A stretch of DNA of 64,000 bases, taken from assembly GCF_963678635.1 (NCBI RefSeq), contig NC_087063.1:5058580-5122579 (forward strand), in the 5' to 3' direction. The position numbers were made by a program, and so were the translations under genes. This stretch comes from Symsagittifera roscoffensis (taxonomy: Eukaryota; Xenacoelomorpha; Acoela; Convolutidae). Below, in pieces: positions 59,871-64,000 of this stretch (position 1 is its first letter; each line of letters opens with the position of its first letter). The notes below the pieces were generated by a model. That model had not been told where the DNA came from, made no database searches, and saw nothing but the letters and a program-made list of their open reading frames with translations.

Positions 59871-60449
59871 TTTTGGGCCTTTTTTATTGGTCCTGGTTAT
59901 TTATATAAATCTTTTTAATTGTTCTATTTGTTTCGGGCAAATGAACTTTCGACCTAGTTGAAAAATGTTAGTGAAAGTGGAAATGATTTTATGATATATA
60001 ATAAAATTTTGGCCTGCGATTTTGGCAAATGAAATTAATTATTGGCATCAAAAAACACTTTCCTTACCTTCAGCTTTATATTATGGTGAAGAGGCAGTAA
60101 ATTGAAATCACTCTCCAAATGCTGCGGCCGTTTCTGGGCAAAACATACCAAATGACAAATTTGTCAATTTTCGCACTAAAAAATGAAGTTAGAGGCAACC
60201 TGGTGAACTGTAGATATTGATAATGGCTATTTTACAATTAATAGTGTTTCCAACCATGAAAAAAAATTGTTTTTCAAACTCTGTATTGAACGGTACGTCG
60301 TGTTGCCCGAGAGCTCAAAGGAAGTTTCAAAGAACAAATTTGTTTTTGTGAGCTTCGACAAATCATTTGATGCATTTCTACAAAACAAAAGTATGGTAAT
60401 GTGAACGATTCAGTTATTGCTGATTATGAAAACTTATTCGACTTTTCGT

Positions 60450-61130
60450 TTGATCTTAACTCAATCAGTATGTGTTGATAAAGAATTGGAGATAAAATGC
60501 GTCCATGTTTCAACAAGCTATCGAAATAAAAAAAAAACTTCCGTTCGGTATTCACATTCGGTATTTTGTTTAGTTCTGTTTAGTTCTTATTTATGCGTTT
60601 TATATATGTGTGGCAAAACGAATTAGCAAACTTGCTGATCTTAATAATTTCGAATGAGGGCTATTCTCATGATAAAAGACGAATGACGGAAATTGTTTTA
60701 AACATTAGAAGTTCCTGTTTGCTGAAAAGTTTTTGCACAAAATGATGCCAGACAATTAGCAGAACATTAACAGAAAGTTAATTTTTTCTGAATAGCCAAG
60801 AGTTGTGGTAAGTAGTTTTGTATCGTGCCACGGATCCTAAATGGGGGGTTCCTTCCTGAGGAGCGGGAGGCGGGTCCTCGCGTAAAGTAAATACTAGAAA
60901 AGGTGTCCTATATTATTTGGAGGACACTCATCCTAGAATATTGTACACGAAAGAATTTTTTCACCCAAAAAGCAGAAGACCCCATGTTTAGGATCTTGCT
61001 AAGCTTAGCTTAACAACCAGAAACACGATACATAATTTTTTCTAATTCCAATATTTTGAATAAGAGGCGTGCTCACGCAAAGAAAAATCCAAGGAAAAGG
61101 GTCCTTACTATTCGTTTGATCTTAACTCAA
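60450..61130. repeat. Duplicated segment, copy 2, with repeated gene start
   Basis: It carries the second copy of the 59188 segment. On both sides it is bounded by the coding-like stretch LILTQS.(C/W)VDKEL (60443 and 61108), showing that insertion or duplication of this DNA split and duplicated the beginning of the following ORF. Confidence 0.75.
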
Positions 61131-61815
61131 TCAATATGGGTTGATAAAGAATTGGACAATAAAATCCGTCTATGTTTCAACAAGCTATCGAAATTTAAAA
61201 AAACTTCCGTTAGTTTATTTGATTTTTTTAACCATCGATATTTTAATGAGTCTAAATGGTATCTGCAAGGTTATTTTTTTTCCACGGGCTTGGAGAGGTG
61301 TTGCGAAAAATTAACAATGAATTTGCAAAAAAGCAGAATAACTGCTATTGATTTAAAAATAGTTCACGAAGTTTATACGTCTTTGAAACAAACTTATCCT
61401 GATAATTCTAACCGACGAAACTGGTTTCTAGCTGCATCTTCTCTGTTTTTTTGTTTGTTTTGACGATCTAAACGACGACATTTCAATTAAGTTGAAACCT
61501 TCCAGTGGCTTGATTAGTATTCAAAATTCTTCCTTGGGTAAATACTTGAATAAACTCAAAATTTTACTATTGCACGCTATTTTGCACAATGCGACCGGAT
61601 TTTTACTTGAGTTTTACTATGAGGGTCCCACGTACTGTTCCAAGTTGCCCTGGAACTGTAATAACAGCTTATTGGGACATTTGAGTGGAATAGCTTTCTG
61701 GCTGTTCATTAAGTTGAAAATACCAAAAGATTATCTTTTAATAGATTGCCTAGCGAGAGATCAGTTGTGCTTGACTTGGAAGGCTTTCGTTACAAGAAAA
61801 CGCCTTCGTGGTTAA
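61056..61815 (+). pseudogene. Unknown ORF remnants
   Basis: Frames 61056-61463 and 61492-61815 read as protein-like sequence (CEKLTMNLQKSRITAIDLKI; GHLSGIAFWLFIKLKIPKDY) with a frame change between. There is a possible short hydrophobic helix in the second. I do not recognise a family. The position just upstream of a P-loop ATPase remnant suggests the same parent element. A further short frame is at 62016-62222. Confidence 0.4.
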
Positions 61816-62540
61816 ATAATTAGCAATAACAACTGCAAACTAAAGCGACCAACCAATTTTTGTACCTCCTATGATTTTCATTATAGTACCAAAGCTCGAA
61901 AGAAATGCTTACAACTGGCTAACAAACTTTTCACGCGGTCTCCATTAGGAAAACGGTGATTACCTTTACACACACTTAAAAAACTTATTTCAAAATTTTG
62001 TGTTGAGAAATCCATGTGTCGTTTTTTACGCTAAAGGAAAAAAACAAAATTTTGGTCAAGTACTTGAACGGAAAATTTGAAAACCTAGATGATTTGGTTT
62101 GTCCTCGTGTTGAAAACTTATATTTGAAAAATTATCCAGGTTCCAATAGCAATAGACATATACATCACTACAACTCCGGGAATCTTGAAAAATGCTTGAA
62201 AAGTGAACACTTGATTGCTTGAAAAGTGAACACCAGCGAGAGATCAGCGAAAGTGGATACAAACATTTCACCAAACTCAATGCGTTGAGTGTGGTTGACT
62301 CCAGAGGTTGATATTATAGATTCATGAACAAAAATTAAGCGTATGAAATGCAGCAGCCAAATTGTTCATGGGAAGCAGCAGTTAATAATTTCCGGGGAAG
62401 GATTAAATTGTTGAGGTGAAGGAGCAAATTGTTCACGGGAAGGAGCAGGTAAAAGTTGTCTTTATTGAAAAGATTTTTTCCAGTTATTAATCAATTTGTA
62501 AATTTCTAGAAATTTAAGTTTATCAGAAATCGAAGCCAGC

Positions 62541-62940
62541 AATTCCGGAATATTCTTTTCCGATCTAGTTTTAGTACTCAAACGTCAGTTAGGAGTTCAG
62601 ATGGATCTAAACAGCAGTGAATTGCCAGATGAGATTAAGACGGTTGTGAAAATGGATACTGTGAAGAAAAAATCGTACTACGAAAAAACTTCAAATATAC
62701 CAACAAACTATTTTCTAGAAATGCATGGCATAAATGATAGGAGAATCACACGTTATGAAAATTTGTACTGTTGATAACCCTATTCATGTTATTCTTTTTA
62801 CAAGCTTCATTTATAGTGAGAAAAAGTCTAAAACACTCTGTAGAACAAATCGTTTCTCAAATTTCAGAAACAACAGCAGCAGTAGATGAACCTGACGCAA
62901 CAATTGTAACAAAAGTTAAAAGTTGTTCATAATGAGACAA
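62541..62940 (+). pseudogene. Unknown short coding-like remnants
   Basis: An open stretch of about 75 codons (with LNSSELPDEIKTVVKMDTVK) ends at TGA near 62775, and a second shorter one around 62825-62930 has ISETTAAVDEPDATIV. They look like decayed coding sequence between the two larger remnants. No family recognised. Confidence 0.3.
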
Positions 62941-63079
62941 AGTGGAAAAATTATGCAAGTTTCGTAACAATTTAACTTTACTAAGTTCTGAAGTAGCTTT
63001 TGTTGCGCAAATGGTAGTAAATCTAATTTCTCAAACATTCTTTCACTAAATTAAGTTGCAAAGAAACTTCAGTTTGGTT

Positions 63080-63834
63080 CTCAACTTTATCCGGCGTGTT
63101 TGGTTACGTACTACAAAACCCAAGGATATGAATGAAGTGATTGATACTTCGACAAGAGTTTTCATGGCAATATTGGAACCTTCAGGATCCGGGAAAATTT
63201 AGTTTGTTTTCACACTTTTGAGGGGAAATACTTTTCATCCTAAACTTAGAACCGTTCTATGATTTTACGAAAAATCCAATCTGCTTTCTCAGAAAAAGTT
63301 TTTTCTCGCAAATTTAACGCCAATACCTTGAAATTTAACATATTCGGATCTGTAAAAAATTTAGAGAAATTTCTTCTACTTTTTGAAGACTCATGTGAAA
63401 CGATCTATAATGACAAGCAGTTTCTTAGATTACTGACAGCGGATAGACCGAGAAAATAAGAAAAAAAGGTAATACTTGGTAAGCATAACTTTTTTCAACA
63501 AAGTCAATGGTCGCGTACTGTTGATTTACAGGTTTCACACATCATTCTGTTCAAATAGCATCGTAACGTTCAGCAAATAGATTTTTTAGTAAGACAATTG
63601 AGCTTATCAACATTTTTGAAGAGTTGTTACGACTTAGCTACCAGAGCTTCTTTTGGACATCTTCTAATCGATTTGGACCACCGTACATCAGATTGTTCCA
63701 GATATAGTTCAAATATCACGCAGCCTGGGCCAACAGATTTTCATTTACCCTTATCTAAGGCAAAAACTAATTCAATCACATTTGAAAAAGAAAGTTTTAT
63801 CATTACTGCGGCATATGATACAACTGAAACGTGA
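63080..63834 (+). pseudogene. Broken P-loop ATPase of a virus-like DNA element
   Basis: A Walker A-like EPSGSGKI (63176-63199) is followed at once by TAG. In another frame, FLLLFEDSCETI (about 63372-63405) resembles a Walker B, then LTADRPRK. The last frame (63598-63834) has ASFGHLLIDLDHRTSDCSRY. This order matches a family of P-loop ATPases, repeated in invertebrate genomes, that I associate with virus-derived DNA elements (packaging-type ATPases, as in Maverick/Polinton-like elements). At least two stops and one frame change break it; I did not reconstruct it. The link to a named group rests on memory. Confidence 0.5.
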
Positions 63835-64000
63835 CCAGCTAAGCTGATTAATTTGAAAAATTTCAAATTCCGAGATCATAACACTTATATTCAAATATTT
63901 GCTCAATGTAGTCAATGAAAACGTTTCCATTAAAATGGGAAATATTGAACAATTCGAGACAACTTACATTTATTTAACCACTTAAAAACCAATGTTGTCA

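Overview
The window comes from an AT-rich invertebrate (metazoan) nuclear genome. It has spliced GT-AG genes with long introns, a four-EF-hand calmodulin-like gene, a multi-C2H2 zinc-finger gene resembling the ZNF280/POGZ group, and dense debris of LINEs, a Penelope-like element, a Ty3/gypsy-like element, MITEs and satellites. I cannot fix the phylum from sequence alone.

Layout. About 1.5-12.2 kb: one four-exon gene on the minus strand (zinc-finger protein, 1303 aa by my splicing), with introns full of MITEs and one decayed tRNA-like sequence. 12.2-19.4 kb: intergenic, with a ~287-bp tandem array and a striking foldback that copies the end of a possible exon in inverse orientation inside its own intron. 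19.5-22.2 kb: a two-exon calmodulin-like gene on the plus strand. 23.1-25.4 kb: broken LINE reverse-transcriptase pieces. About 25.4-42.5 kb: a GC-richer block holding a large degraded Ty3/gypsy-like retroelement. 42.5-47.2 kb: more LINE and Penelope-like remnants. About 48-56.9 kb: a higher-order satellite array (~1.92-kb period) that has absorbed copies of the same MITE found in the zinc-finger introns. 57-64 kb: hAT-like and other MITEs, a duplicated segment, and a broken P-loop ATPase gene of the kind carried by virus-like DNA elements.

The most notable item is the 25.4-42.5 kb element. Its pol is recognisable (end of RT, RNase H, H2C2 and integrase core, GPF/Y-like module). Downstream of pol it carries a macro-domain ORF, then about 9 kb of further coding sequence including a canonical SGNH-hydrolase triad, a second degenerate SGNH-like domain and several large ORFs of no known family. 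A 12-nt motif recurs in pol, in the macro ORF in another reading frame, and in the noncoding 3' part. A second motif (CAATCCGGAGGGGTC) is scattered about ten times through the 5' noncoding part and once at the 3' end. These shared motifs suggest the whole block was one element. It is now inactive: the first part of RT is missing, the integrase glutamate segment is lost, and there are many frame changes and stops.

Only the two host genes look intact. All coordinates, splice junctions and motifs were read by eye; no database search was possible.
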